Assembly: GCA_019671005.1 (NCBI GenBank)
Contig: CM033725.1
Location: forward strand, 32,887,338-32,951,337
Origin: Hibiscus mutabilis
Lineage: Eukaryota > Streptophyta > Magnoliopsida > Malvales > Malvaceae
Reading direction: 5' to 3'
Length of the DNA: 64,000 nucleotides
Shown one piece after another: positions 12,391-25,232 of the stretch (its first letter is position 1; each line of letters opens with the position of its first letter). The notes below the pieces were generated by a model. The model made no database searches. It was given only the letters and a program-made list of their open reading frames with translations, and was not told the origin of the DNA. The translations under genes were made by a program, and so were the position numbers.

Positions 12391-13711
12391 TTCTTACAAG
12401 AACAAATTTTAAGTCTTCTTCGATTCTCAATCTATTAGGAACCCTGAATATAAGAAAAAGATGAAATCAGAAAAATAAAATGGGAGAAAAATGAGTTTAG
12501 AAAGGTTTACATAGGAAAATTTTAGGGTAGAAAGTGAATATGTTTGAAGGGCGAAAAATCGGAGTGGAGCTCTAAAATTTGTGTCAGAACACATGGTTCC
12601 GTCAAAAATTTGTGACGGGTCCACATATTTCGTCACAAACTTAAATTATTATTTATATTTTTACTTTGAATTGGTGAATTTCATAGTTTTTTTGTATTGA
12701 TTGGTTGATTATTGTGATCTTTAAGGTTTTAATTTTTCATAAAAAAAGAGTTTTGATATTTTATTGTCATCAATATCAGAAAATAGTTGCAACAATATAT
12801 TGCATAAAAAAACTGAAAAAAATTATTTGGTTGAATCATGCTCCACCTTTTGCTCTATTTTCCTTTTCCTTTTTGTAGATAATTGGTGAGAAAAGATGTT
12901 AACTTTCAAAGTTTTATTAGAAATAAGCATACAAGGATATTTCTTACAACAGTCATTGTCTCAGTGCTATATATAGTAAAATCAGATATTGCTTTATTGT
13001 ACTAGTAAGGGTTAGCATTTGAGATTTTACTCCTTTATGTATCCGGTCAAGATCCAATTTCAACATTCCTTAATCCAAATTTTCGATAATGTTCAAACAC
13101 TTGAAGTAAAAATGAGAAACTTAAAAATAAATATCATCTGATATTCAAGGCGCATTTTCTTCATTGTGTTGTTGTGGTGTTGGAAGAATCGGATAATAAG
13201 TTTCTTCCTGACTATTGGGTGGCTAAACAAACAAAGTGCCTCCTATACACATCTGAGATGTATGTGAAAGTGGAAAAGGTGTGCTACCTCTCAGTGGATA
13301 TGTCATTTGTGAGTGCAAAGGTATCAATGTGCCAGCTGAGTCTGTGAAGGTTAGACGCATAGGAAGTTGTATGCTATTGAACCGTGGATAAAGAGCAGGA
13401 TGATGCACCAGTGGGTAAAAACCTAAAAAGAAATCGTTAATTGGAGATTAATTTGTAATTTATACTAATTATAATGATATATAATATTTAATTGAAAGAG
13501 AGTTTTATGACCTAGTTGCCCATTATAGTTTGTTTCCAAAAGCATTTAAGAGTATCTTTGTTACTGTGGTTGCTATTGGGGTTGTTGTTGTACCTGTTGG
13601 TGTTGTTGTGACATTAAAGCTATTAATATATCTGAGTGTTCTTGGACTTGCCTCAACTGCTCTTATAATGTATCAATCTCTTCTTGTTGTTCTGGATTTC
13701 GTGGTACGGAA

Positions 13712-16700
13712 TGTAACCCCCTCGACCCGGCTTAGTCACAAGACCGAACCAAGCGACCTACAATGGGTTTACCGAAGTAAACTATGAAAGTTCACCTCGA
13801 CAAATGACCCCTTTTTCTTTTATCTTCTATAGATGCAACATTATTATCCTAAGTGTACACGCTGGCAGCGGGTGAAATTACAACTCCATCGGGCGTCAAA
13901 TTGACATCCAATTGCCCCGATTCGCGATTAGGGACCCAAGTGCAATTCTAGAAAATTAGAGGGACTTATACCATTTTGAGTTTACCAATATTTAATTAAT
14001 CATGTTACATGCTTGCTCGCCAAATTTTAGCTCAAAACGACAATCCAGAACTCATTCAATTGCATTTACGAATATCATGGACCAAAATATAACATTTCAA
14101 ACTATTTTTCAACTTTGCAAATCAATCCACATGTAAGGTTTAGAAACCTTCTCAAAGGTTTTGAAACTTTTGTTTCCAGTAGCCAAAGTTCTCAAAGTTT
14201 CCCTCAAGGTTTCGAAACCATGGCCTGTTCATAAGGTTTCAAATCCACATTAGCCCCAAATACTCTCATACACACCTCAATTATACATCACACCTAAAAC
14301 ATGCTTCTAAAGACATACGCAACAATTCATATACCAAATCAAACACGATAACAAGAATCTAGAGGCATGCATCCTAAAAACCATCCAACCAAATCCTCAA
14401 ATCATAAATCCGTCACCAAACCAAGCATAAAAGGGCAATTATAAATCTATAACAGCAATACAAACTTGCTCAAATAAGGAGTTCAACAACATCTCCCAAA
14501 ACATTAAAGGAATCCCCCATTGCCCTTATTAAACATACTCTACTTTGGAAACATACTTTTGTATTCGAAGTCCTTGGATTACCTTCACTTGCTTGCTGCT
14601 TTCGAACCTTTAATTCTCTGCATTGATGGACAAAGAGAGCATAAACACACTAGGCTTAACGAGGAGTGCTAAAAAACAACACACCATCAATGCATTTAAA
14701 ACCGGTTTCTATACCACATTGAACTCACTTTACAATCCATGATTAAACCATCATTTAAAACATCATGCCTTCAAAACCATGCACTTAAACCATTCAAAAT
14801 CCATCATTTTAAACCATATGCAACATGTATCATTAAACCAACATCAAATCACATTGCTAACCTCAATTTAAGCGTTCCCATGCATAACATACCATATGCA
14901 AAACTTAAAGAGTAACCATGTATAAATCCCATTATACAACACATGATACATTAACAATTATATTGGCTCACAGGTGATTATCAACAAGTTCCATTTACCA
15001 AAACACAACATCGGATACACAGATTCACAAGTGTTGTCCCAACACTTCATACATTCTCACCAGCATCTCAAGGTTCACACACGAGAGTATTCGGTACACA
15101 GTATAAATCCCTCAACCGTTGTGACACCAGTGGTGGAGTATTCAGTACGCCATATAAACCCCTCAACACCATGCATCGGTAGATGTATAACCCCACTAAT
15201 GAGATTATTCAGTACCATAAACCCCTCAATTGTTAGGGTACTTGGACAGAGTATTCGGTACACAAAAAAAACCCTCCACGTCCAAGGCGACTTATTTTAC
15301 AATGCACTTAATCCTATAGCCAGCTAACTATATCCGATTATGTTTTAAAACCATTTCCATACCATCACTTGCCAATATAATTCATAATTAGCCATGAACC
15401 TCACTGTTTTTAAAGAAATTTAACAAAACATACCAAAACATCAAACCATTCTTTCACAAGTATAAACCATACTTACAAGGATCATTCACCAATGCATCAT
15501 TCATCAATATATTATCAAAAATAGTAGGTAACATACTTGAAATCATGCTTTAACAAAAGGAACCATGTAAATCAAAATAGTGTATAAACCATTTTGTAAA
15601 ACAAGCACGACCGAGAGAGAAATCATTTATACTTACTTCTAAGTTTAAACCAGTGTTTTAAACTAAGTTTAAACTCCAATAAACCATCTTTTAAACCATT
15701 CCAAAGCTGAAAAACACATTCTCACTCACCGACACGTGAAACCTCAATTCATCGACGCGCAATCAAGCGTTCGAAGCCTCTAAAGCTTCATCGGTAGCTT
15801 TCGAAACGTTCTCCCCTATTTTAACCACATTACAACAGAGGATTAATACATCATAATGCATTCAAAATCCCAGCAAGCAATTCCTCAACATTGCCTTACT
15901 TAAAACCATCAAAACGCCTATCTGAAACAACTTCGATTGACCTCCAAACTTAACCTAGCCATAACCTTTCACTTCCAAACATAAATTAACATCAAACAAC
16001 ATCTAAAAACCATCTCATAACATCCTTATACCTCCATAAACCATTAATCACCCACAACTCCTCAAAAACACAATTCTAGCAACCTAAAAACTTAGAGATT
16101 CTTATAGTTTTGGGATTACAATGTTAAAACCATTATCTCAACATTATTAGACATTGAAATCATGATTGAAATCAATCATAAACCCATCAAAGCAGATCCA
16201 TTACGAAAATCATATAAATCCACCAATTAAACCTTGATTTAATTATTTCCATCAATTAAATCATAAAACCTCATTAGGAAACATATTCAAAGAGTCAAGA
16301 ACTTGGGAATTTCAATAAAGAACCTTGATTAGATGAGACAAAAAAAAGATTACCTCTAATCCCTTGCTTTTCCCTTAATTGACAAGATTGGATTGAAATC
16401 TTTCAAGAAGATTTAGAAATCCAAGGAAATCATTTGGAAACCAAAATGGAATGAAAAGGATTAATTCTCTGGAGATTTTAGAAGATAAAATGTAGTTTGG
16501 ATGATGAGAAAGTAGAGAGAAAAGTTGAGAGCAAAAAGAAGTTGTGTAAGAAACGTTTTAACTAAATAAACTCTTTTATTAAAATCCCTTTCATCCTTAA
16601 TTATTAATTAAAACATTTATTAAAATGGGAAATATCTAATTAAGTTGATAAAATCCCCTTAAAGATTCAAGTTTTGACTCTTTACAAAACAGTCACCAAA

Positions 16701-16939
16701 AATAGTTTTATACTTTTACATTTTAGTCACTAGTCCAAAATGTCACATTTCCAAACCTTATTTTCCAAAATTGACTTTACCAATAATTAACATATATTTA
16801 ATAATGATTTTAACCATTTCTCCATATTTTTACCTCGCATAAAGATATTTAATCCTGAATCCGACTCGAATCTTTAACCTAGTCCACCGAACCGGCTAAT
16901 TAGCCCAAAAACTAATAGGCCCAAAAACGGGGTGTTACA
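13712..16939 (-). mobile_element. Solo LTR of a Tekay-like Gypsy element (TEK-S)
   Basis: On the minus strand it starts TGTAACACCCCG and ends GGGTTACA, giving perfect TGTAAC/GTTACA terminal repeats. Flanks are cggaa (13707-13711) and cggac (16940-16944), a 4-of-5 target duplication. It splits the CACTA transposase coding region. No primer site, purine tract or gag-pol was found inside, so at 3228 bp this is one long LTR. Layout and several phrases match the TEK-B LTR at 28648-32853, in opposite orientation. Confidence 0.75.
15080..15275 (-). repeat. Degenerate minisatellite in the TEK-S LTR
   Basis: About four imperfect units built on gagtattcggtacac and ataaacccctcaa. Unit length varies at roughly 45-60 bp. 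Confidence 0.6.
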
Positions 16940-17639
16940 CGGACCTTTTTGAAGAATTAAAAGTTTGAGACGTGTTATAGTATATGAAAGTTGCGGACCC
17001 AACACCAAACACTTGACCTTTTGAGCTTATGTTACCAACAAGCTCGAAAAATATATTATTTGGGTTAGATGATGCTGAAGATGATCCATCCTCACTTGCA
17101 GCCTCCTAGGCTGCTGCTAGTGTCTGTGAATACTTGTTCTAAAAAAAGTAATTTATTATATTAAATAAAAAATTGAGAATAATGTACAATGAAATTCCTA
17201 TGATTGTCATTGAACCATCCATCATCTTTGTCGTCCTTGCTTATATGCGTAAACTTGTAAAGGGGAATGTGCTTACATTCTTTCCAGTACAATGTTCCTA
17301 AAATAAATTCTTTTACATAAGTAAATTAAATTTATTGAGAAGGTATCAATCATATAAAGAGTATATATTATAAGAAACATACCAGTCGTTCATTCCACTT
17401 TATTGTGAAAATAGAACCTCCCGTATGAGAGCCTAATGGTTTTGTTTTCATATCACCATGACAATGATTTTTCTTTGTTTGTTCACTTTGTTTTTCAAAC
17501 TCTAAAGAATTTCATTGATCTATGTAGGACTGCTATGTCTCCCCTAACATACAAGGTGTCATTGTCTTGGTAGTACAACGTCAATGATGTAATGTCTCAG
17601 TGTATGACACCCAGTTGCTTTGTTTCAACATTTGATGAC

Positions 17640-18471
17640 ATGTGACTCTTTATTAGGCTCTCATCAAAAGATATCAGTGGGGAACTTAGGGAAGGCTGGC
17701 AAAACGCCCGATGACATTCTTTTAAGAATCTTCCTAATGGCATTATCCCTAGCATGAGCATAATGCTAGAGCTTGAGATTTTTCTCATTAGCTTTCTTTA
17801 ATTTTTGGAGAATAATCTCCTGGAACTGGTAGATTCGGGAAAGCGTTGCCACTGAACTAGTTGGCGTGAGAGCGTCAAGGTTTGCCTTCGACACCTTGGG
17901 CTTGGGCTTTGACTCTTTTGCCTTTCCTTTGCCTTTGTCTGTTAAATCAGTGGCTATAAGTTGCCTTCACAGGGCAGCCGTGATTGTTGTTTCCTTAATA
18001 TCTAGGACATTGTCCGAGTCAATCTTTAGCACACCATGTTTCATTCAAATGTTAGAAATCAAAAAGAGGAAAAACAAATTGCCATTACCTCTTTCAGCAC
18101 ACTTATAAGTTTCCTCGATAATGAGTCAGCCAACATTGATCTTGTGGCCCATAATGATGGAGTAAACTTCTCCCTTCATCAAAATGTACACATGTACCTC
18201 AAATCATCAAAAAGGGTGAATCTTTGGTGGTGAGATGGGCGTAGAATTCTCGGACGATGTTGGAGTAAACTTTTCCCTTCTGTTGGCATAAAAGCTCCGA
18301 CTTGTGCTTGGTTACCACCACTATGAACTCCAGGATGAATCCCAAGTTTGGTTCATCCTTGACCTCAAAGTTTTTTTCATGGCAGAAAGTCCCCAAGGAA
18401 AAATTTTCTTCATATTTCTTGTCGATCTCCTCATTGAAGAAGATTTTGAACGAAATAAATGATAAAGCCAT
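17640..18471 (-). pseudogene. Athila third ORF, putative plant transposon protein domain
   Basis: It starts MALSFISFKIFF at 18471 and continues with a VTKHKSEL segment and NIVREFYAHL, a hallmark of the plant-transposon-protein ORF carried downstream or upstream of pol in Athila relatives. The open frame stops at 18199, but recognisable text goes on in other frames: a DEGRSLLHYGP-like piece near 18170 and YAHARDNAIRKIL near 17750. At least one frameshift and stops are present. Function is unknown. It corresponds to 41003-41178 in copy 2. Confidence 0.6.
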
Positions 18472-18751
18472 GAAAACAAGTTGTGGGCTTGAACAATTAT
18501 GAAAAGGATGAGGAAGAATGTGAATTTTTGGCTTTCTTGATAAAGAAAGGTGAAGAGAAAAGTAAAAGGGTTTAACTCCTTGAAACGACTAAGGTTTATA
18601 GTGGATGAAGGGTATAAGGTTGAGTGTTTTAAGTGGAGTAATTAATATGGTCAATTTAAGAGGGAATAATGATGGTTCTTTGCGTGTTTAGGGAAAATAA
18701 AAAGGGATGATGAGATAAGGGTTTAAGTGATAAGATAGGGCGGCAAAGTGG

Positions 18752-18802
18752 AGTGATAAGGTGATGTGATTAGGTTGAAATTTAAATTTCAACTTATCAC
18801 TT
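18752..18802. other. Nested palindrome between Athila pol and third ORF
   Basis: A perfect 20-bp palindrome (half-site GTTGAAATTT) lies at 18774-18793. It is flanked by inverted arms agtgataag (18752-18760) and cttatcact. The same structure is kept at 41457-41507 in copy 2. Confidence 0.8.
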
Positions 18803-19049
18803 AGGCGGCTAGGGTAAATTTTGAAGATAAAAATTTTCACTTTCTTGGGCCAATTTTTAGCGAGCCTTGGGCAGCTAGGTTAATTCCTTTCTTCACATCT
18901 CAAATTGCTCTATGCCAAGTTCGTGCCTTGGCATTCTGCCTGGCATAAAAACCTGCACTTACTCAAAGAAAAACCTTTCAATGCAACAAGGGAAAATCAA
19001 AATTAAAAGAAAAAAAAATTAATAAAACATACTAAAAAAGAAAAACATC

Positions 19050-19791
19050 TAACCTAATATTTACAAAAATCAAACAGTGATGATGATGATCACGGTACCT
19101 CTGCCAGGAGAATAACCTCTTTGGTATTCTTTTGAGTGCCTTCCAAATATTGTTTCAATCTTTGGCCATTTACATAGAATTTTGCTTATATCTTCAAATC
19201 TTTAATATCTATTGCTTCTTGAGCATATGACTTCACAACTTCAAAAGGTCCCGACCATCTAGACTTGAGCTTACCTAGAAACAACTTTAACCGCGAGTTA
19301 AATAACAATACACGTTGGCCTACCTCAAATTGCCTTGGCAATATCCTTTTGTCTTGCTAATGTTTTGTTCTTTTCGTTGTAGAGTCTGACATTCTCGTAA
19401 GCATGCGTTCTGAATTCCTCCAACTCATTCAAGTCTAATAACCTCTTTTCTCCAGTAGCCCTCCACGCCATGTCAAGTGTTTTGATTGCCCAATAGGATC
19501 AATGCTCCATCTCCACTGGTAAGTGGCATGCATTCCTAAAAATAAGTCTAAATGAGGAGGTTCCCAGAGGAGTTTGAAAAGCAGTCCTATAAGCTTACAA
19601 GGAGTCATCGAGTCTCAAGGACTAGTCCTTCCTTATTGGATTCACAGTCTTCTTTAAAATGTTCTTAATCTCCTTGTTTGAAATCTCTGCTTGGCCATTT
19701 GTTTGGGGATGGTATGCCGTGGCAATCCTCTATTGAATTCCATATCTACACAAAGCTTTAAAGATTAGATTGCATTTAAGATGGGTACCCT
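19050..19791 (-). pseudogene. Athila integrase C-terminal part, copy 1
   Basis: This is the counterpart of 41757-42470 in copy 2, readable on the minus strand as the segment around EEFRTHAYEN, the RLKLFP region and the SRWSGPFEVVK region. Single-base changes give stops and shifts. The upstream part stops at 19791, where the TEK-A LTR starts. Confidence 0.7.
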
Positions 19792-22321
19792 TGTAACACC
19801 CTGGAATAGGGCTTAGAAGAATTATAACTTAATGATAGAAATTAAGTTTTATTTGTAGGAGTTAATTGTAAGGAGCAAAAGATATAGTGCTTCCATGATA
19901 AGAATTAAAATTGTTGTAACCGATTTTAAACGACCAAATTGTTAAAGATTGGAAATGAGATGGATGCATGAAAAATGAATTAAGGGAAAGGTTATAATGA
20001 AGTGTCAAAGTTGTGTATTGCCATGTGGCTTAGGAGACCATACTCGGTCTTGAGTGAGAGAGATGAATCAATTCTCTATTGTTCATCTTCTTCATGAGAT
20101 TAGCTGAGAAAGAGAGAGAGTGAGGAAATTAGAGAATTCAAGCACTTGATTGAACATGGTAGTTTGGTTGTAACTCTTTCTTGCTTGTTGCATCGAAGAG
20201 AAGGTAAGCATATCATTCTTCCTTGATTGTGTTTCTAATGATGCATGTCTTGGAAATTTCCTTATAGTATGTAAATCTCTATTTAGGAGTTAATTAGAGA
20301 TATAGTGAATCGGCCATGTGCATGTGTGAATTCTTTTGTGTTACCCTATTGCATGTTAGATATGTAAATTAGAGGTTATTGGGGATGAATCAGATAGAAA
20401 TTGAAAGCTTAAACCACTCAATGTATGTATATATGAATTTGTTGATTAATGACCAATTGTGAAGTTGAGATGTCTTGAATTCTTGGTGATGGTTATTTTG
20501 ACTACTGCACCAAACTGTTTTGGGTTCTCAAATGAAATGTGATTTTGTAAATCATAGGATTGATTACAGATTTAATCGGATATAAATGCCATGTTCATGT
20601 TGTGTTAAGTCATGTATTTATGATGCATAAACAGATTAGTAAGGTAATATGAACCGAATTGTTTGCTGGAAAATGTGTGCAGGTTGTTGAAGCTGTTTCA
20701 TTATATAATTGAGCAGAATTGGAATTGATTTAAGTAGTTAAATGAATATAGTAAATGTATTAATTGTTATTAGGGTGACCTTTCTAATTGGAGTAAAAAC
20801 ATGGGCTATTCTGATGACTTTAATGATGTGATTCTTGTTGGAACGATTAATTTAAAGTGTAGCAATTTTCGAAACTATTTTGGTTCAAGCAAATTAACTT
20901 GTTAGTGCTGCTCTGTTTTAGCATTTTTAGTACATGCTAAATTATGGAAAAATTTAAGTAAATTGACTAGAAGATTGTTAGAATATAATGGAGTGAGATC
21001 TCTGTTTTGTGGTGGCTATGTATGTTTAAAAATTTCCTTGATCAAAATGAATAGCTAGTAGTAATGAAATTGGATAGAAATGAGATGGATTAGATCGAAT
21101 TCTATGACTAATATAACATTTTAATGTTACATGTAAGAAGATCAAGAAGATACGGAAGACAAGAGGGCTGTTGTAGATCCAAACAGTGATAGGAAAAAAG
21201 GAGTCATAATTCAGGAGCGTAATTAGCTTGGAATCTACTGTAAGTGTAACCTTGATTGAATGTATGAATGTGGCTGCCTAGTTCTTGTTAATTTATGAAA
21301 ATCACATTGCATAATCTTGATTAAAGTGAGATGAATGCTAATTGAGGTAAGCATCTTGTGGTAAGCCAAATTAGTTAAAATACTTGATTTTGTTACACTT
21401 TACTAGTTTATGTAAAACTAGTCTTGAATGAAAATTTCATTGTTCGCATGAATGGTAAAAAAAGGGCACTTAATGCCTCTTGATATAACCGAAAATAAAC
21501 TTGTATAAATAAGCCTTGGTTTGAGTTAGTTTAGACACAGTTGGCATGCCATAGAGTCCGTCGAGCTCGCTAGTTAGGACTACGGTCCCTTGTTGTTAAG
21601 ATCAAATGATCTTTTAGTACCTTTGGTACTCTTGTTCAAAATTGAAATCAAATTGGTACCTTGTGTGCCCTTGCTTTGGTACTAGATGTACCCTTGTTAT
21701 TGTTATTCTTGTTATGGATTCGTGTGTCTAGTAACTTTGCAATCAAGGCTCAAGATAATTGAAATAATGTTAATCAGGAAGCTTGAACTTACGAAATAAA
21801 ATATGGACTTGGTTCCCTAGATGTTTAGTTGGATTGAGATCTCTTGAGCATGATGGATTAAATATCCATAGAGAGCTTTCGAATTGAACCTTACCATGGA
21901 AACATTTCGATTATTGCAAAATGAATGATATGTTGGGATAGTTTCTTGTTGAAATGGATTTGAAAAAATGTTTCATGGTAAATGATTAAGTTAAAATGAA
22001 TTTTGACATGCTTGTTTTAATTGAATTAGCAACATTATGGATTGCTCTTGAAATAAGGATTGGCTGAATCAAGCAATTTTTTTGTTATTGTTGTTAGTGA
22101 CCTTGGTATACCACTTACTAGCTCTCCTTATTGTGTTCCAGGTTGATTCGGGGTTAGTAGATTATCCTTGAGGATCAAAGCAAGACCCCAAGAAACAAAA
22201 TGTATGTTTTGTTGCTTCATTTTGATTCCTAGGATGGTGGCACTCATATGCTTGTAAATATTTCTGATAACTATTTTGGCTTGTAAATATTAAAAATAAT
22301 GAGCTAGTCTTAGTAATGATC

Positions 22322-22365
<44 letters not shown>

Positions 22366-22557
22366 TAAAGTGTTTAGCCGAATTATGAGTAAAGCTTGCT
22401 CAATTTGCTTCTTAGTTGCCTTTATTCAAATACCTTAAGGGTCAATGCATTTAGTCTTGTTTAAGAAAACCCCTAACTTGTATTCCAAGTTACTTGTTTG
22501 TTTAGCCTTAACTCCTTTCATTTAATTTCCACCTAAACTGAGGTTGGGGTTGTTATA
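19792..22557 (+). repeat. 5' LTR of TEK-A
   Basis: It begins TGTAACACCC and ends TTGTTATA, where the last bases are a decayed GTTACA. The 2766-bp length is typical of long Tekay LTRs. The primer site follows two bases later. It carries a dinucleotide microsatellite. Confidence 0.8.
22324..22364. repeat. (AT)n microsatellite in TEK-A LTR
   Basis: An uninterrupted AT dinucleotide run of about 20 units. Confidence 0.97.
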
Positions 22558-22559
22558 AT

Positions 22560-22571
22560 TGGTATAAGAGC
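22560..22571 (+). other. TEK-A primer-binding site
   Basis: TGGTATAAGAGC, one base from the canonical TGGTATCAGAGC complement of initiator Met-tRNA. It lies two bases after the LTR end. Confidence 0.8.
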
Positions 22572-22707
22572 TAGAGTTTAGTCGGTCCTAGGACTAAATA
22601 GGATTCTAGTATACTCTTTATCTTGTGGTGCCGCCTAGGAGTCAATTGCAATATATACTTGTGATCTTGCTTATTAAAGTCTCCCTTGAATTCTATTGAT
22701 CTTTCAA

Positions 22708-24225
22708 ATGTCTGAGACACATCTAGGAAGGGACAAAGATAGTCATGTTGCTTCCTCCAACGAAAGAGGACGTGTAAGAATGAATCAGGAACAACAGGAT
22801 CCCCAAAAGCCTGCTAAACCTTAACCTAAAGTATCTCAAATTAATCCGATTCAGAAAGAGTGCTTCTTGAGCATGATTGAGATGTTCAATCAATTTGTGG
22901 TTTCCTTGAAGCAAAACTCTTCCCCTGCACCTGTAGTAGGTCAAAGTAGAGCACCCATAGATAAGTTGGCTCAACACCGAGCCTATACCTTCTCGGGGAC
23001 TGATAATGAAATCCTAAAGTGGCCGAGTACTAGCTTCAACAATCAGAATCCTAACGAAGCAATTGCAATGCTCGGATGAGCATAAACTTGAATGTGCTTT
23101 GTCCTTGCTAGCCGATGAAGCCCTTAGTTGGTGGCAGACCACGACTTTAACTGCTTCGGCACATGCCATTGATTGGGAATTCTTTCTCAAAGAATTTCGT
23201 AAAAAGTACATCAGCGAACAGTACTTGGCGGATTGTAAGAAGCGTTTCTTGTACCTTAAGCAAAGAGGTAAACCCATTGAACAATATGTGAACGAATTCT
23301 GCAAGTATGGTGTGGAGTACATAAAGAAAGAAGAAGACAAATGTCGTATGTTCATTGATTGTTTTGAATGATGAACTAAGCCCTATGTTTACGGCTCTCG
23401 GGATCACTAATTTTCAAGAATTAGTGAATTGGGTGATTGCCATGGAAGCAAAGATGAAGGCATTTTATAAAAGGGAGGAAAGATACTCCAGGAAGGAAAA
23501 AAGGCAAAGAAATGATAATAAGCCTTCATGGTCATCCAAGAAACTAAAATATCAAGGAGAGAACTCCTCGGGCCACCTTTCTCCCCCAAAGGGTAATTTT
23601 TTACCTAAGCCTCAAACTGTAATCAAGACTTCTGCACCTACTATCTCAGTGAATAGCTCGGGGAACTCTGGCAGAGAATCTCAGTCCCAGCTTTGCATAT
23701 TTTGTCAAAACTATCATACGGGACCTTGTAGAAAACAAAACAATGCATGTTTCCAATGTGGAGGGTTAGACCATTTCATCAAAGTTTTCCCGCAAAACTC
23801 AAACAAGACTTATACTCGAGCAACTTCTAATCACAATTCAAATCAACCATCTCGGGGAAAAGGATTGAAACACGCTCACTCTAAGAATTCTAGAAGAAAC
23901 CGAAATAAAGTTCCTGCTTCTACTCATAAGGAATCTCGGGCCTCTGCTAGGGTATATCATGTATGGGGATGTGAGGAAGAGGACTCTCCTGATGTAATTG
24001 CAGGTACTATCGAACTTTACTATCATCCAGTTTATGCCTTATTTGATTCGGGTTCAACCCATTCCTACATTTGCTCTAAATTGATTGAAAAATTTAGATT
24101 GACCCTTGAAATTTCTAATTGCAATCTCATAGCTACAAATCCTTTAGGGGATAGAGTCCTTGTAAACCAAATGTGTAAAAATTGCCCCTGTATATCCAAG
24201 GCATCCCTTTCCCTGCAAACTTGTT
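22708..24225 (+). pseudogene. TEK-A gag and protease remnant
   Basis: It starts at ATG 22708 (MSETHLGRD). Capsid (Retrotrans_gag) motifs follow: ALSLLADEALSWW and WEFFLKEFRKKYI (23110-23215). A CCHC zinc knuckle, CFQCGGLDHFIKVFP (about 23750), has lost its last Cys. The protease motif ALFDSGSTHSYI is near 24035. Breaks: a TAA near 22822, a frameshift near 23070 and another near 23360. Non-functional. Confidence 0.82.
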
Positions 24226-24319
24226 AGTGCTACCCTTTGATGAATTCGATCTAATTTTAGGATTAAATTAGTTAGGTGAACACCAGGCTTGGGTAGATTG
24301 TAGTCAAAAAATACTATTT

Positions 24320-25232
24320 TTGCATGGGTTAGGAAAGAAATCCATAATCCTGCTTGATAACAAATTAAAAAAACCCAGTTCCATCTTTGCCCCCATTTTC
24401 GAATTGAATAAGACTCAACCGTGTCTGGAATCTATTCTAATTATGTCACAATTCTTTGATGTTTTTCCTGAAGAACTCCTGAGCTTGCCACCAACACACA
24501 TGATGTAGAATTCAAGGTTGAAGTTCAATTGGGATCTCATCCAATGTCCATTACTCCCTACAGAATGGCACCGATTGAACTAAAGGAACTCCAGAAGCAG
24601 TTACAAGAACTGCAAGACCAAGGTTTTATTCGACCCAGTTCGTCTCCTTGGGGAGCCCTAGTTTTGTTTGTCAAGATGAAAAACAGGTCAATGATTGATA
24701 ACAAATTACAAAAACCCAGTTCCATCTTTGTTCCCATTTTCGAATTGAATAAGACTCAACCGTGTCTGGAATCTATTCTAATTGTGTCACAATTCCTTGA
24801 TGTTTTTTCTAAAGAACTCTCGAGCTTGCCACCAACACAAGATGTAGAATTCAAGATTGAAGTTCAACTGGGATCTCATCCAATGTCCATTACTCCCTAC
24901 AGAATGGCACCGGTTGAACTAAAGGAACTCCAGAAACAGTTACAAGAACTGCAAGACCAAGGTTTCATTCGACCCAGTTCGTCTCCTTAGGGAGCCCTGG
25001 TTTTATTCGTCAAGAAGAAAGACAGGTCAATGAGGCTCTGTATTGGCTACCGACAACTCAATCAGATTACGGTAAAAAATAAGTATCCCTTGCCCAGAAT
25101 TGAAGATCTGTTTGATCAACTTAAAAGTGCAAGCGTATTCTCGAAGATTGATCTTTGGTCCTGTTATTATCAAATGAGGGTGAAAGATGATGATGTGCCT
25201 AAAATTGCATTTAGGACTCGAAGCTCGAGATA
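24320..25232 (+). pseudogene. TEK-A protease-RT linker and RT N-terminal part
   Basis: A duplicated linker (LPPT..EFK.EVQLGSHP, PYRMAP) leads to the RT fingers and palm at 25030: CIGYRQLNQITVKNKYPLP and FSKIDLWSCYYQMRVK. The catalytic Asp of the first RT motif is present (KIDL). A stop at 24988 separates linker and RT. Text fails after SSRYE, where the family continues to the FLVMPFG motif. Confidence 0.82.
24356..25030 (+). repeat. 341-bp tandem duplication in TEK-A pol
   Basis: Units 24356-24696 and 24697-25030 both start gataacaaatta and end in a gacaggtcaatga-like phrase. They differ by scattered substitutions and small indels. Confidence 0.92.

Larger units (their letters stand above)
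12390..17590 (-). mobile_element. CACTA (En/Spm) DNA transposon remnant
   Basis: The core is the degenerate transposase at 13140-17590, interrupted by a solo LTR. Near its left edge the region 12590-12645 has paired GTGACGG and CGTCACAAA words, typical of CACTA subterminal repeats. A TTACAAGAA at about 12395 could be a decayed CACTACAAGAA end. The right end was lost where the Athila element begins near 17590. The left boundary is a guess. Confidence 0.45.
13140..17590 (-). pseudogene. Plant Ptta/En/Spm transposase remnant, split by a solo LTR
   Basis: Minus-strand pieces read in order. At about 17520-17395: LEFEKQSEQTKKN then SHTGGS, the family hallmark. At 17290-17170: a piece containing KFTHISKDD. 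At 17130-16940: FFELVGNISSKGQVFGVGS. Beyond the inserted LTR, 13711-13510: NPEQQEEID then a Q-rich tract (QQHQQVQQQPQ). Finally 13410-13150: a P/S/Q-rich tail. The order and motifs match the C-terminal half of Transposase_24-type proteins. In-frame stops are present (for example after EEIDTL and within the Q tract). The N-terminal half is missing at the junction with Athila. Confidence 0.65.
19792..25232 (+). mobile_element. TEK-A: Gypsy (Tekay/Del-like) element, 3' half deleted
   Basis: It has a 5' LTR (19792-22557), Met-tRNA primer site, gag, protease and the start of RT, then ends abruptly inside RT palm near 25232. From there the sequence is the gag-protease region of a second family (TEK-B). 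The 3' LTR is missing. It inserted into Athila copy 1 on the opposite strand. Confidence 0.82.

Noticed and set aside
13530..13787. Plus-strand frame rich in V (VVVVPVGVVV)
   Set aside because: It is the antisense of the Q-rich tract of the transposase remnant and runs into the inserted LTR.
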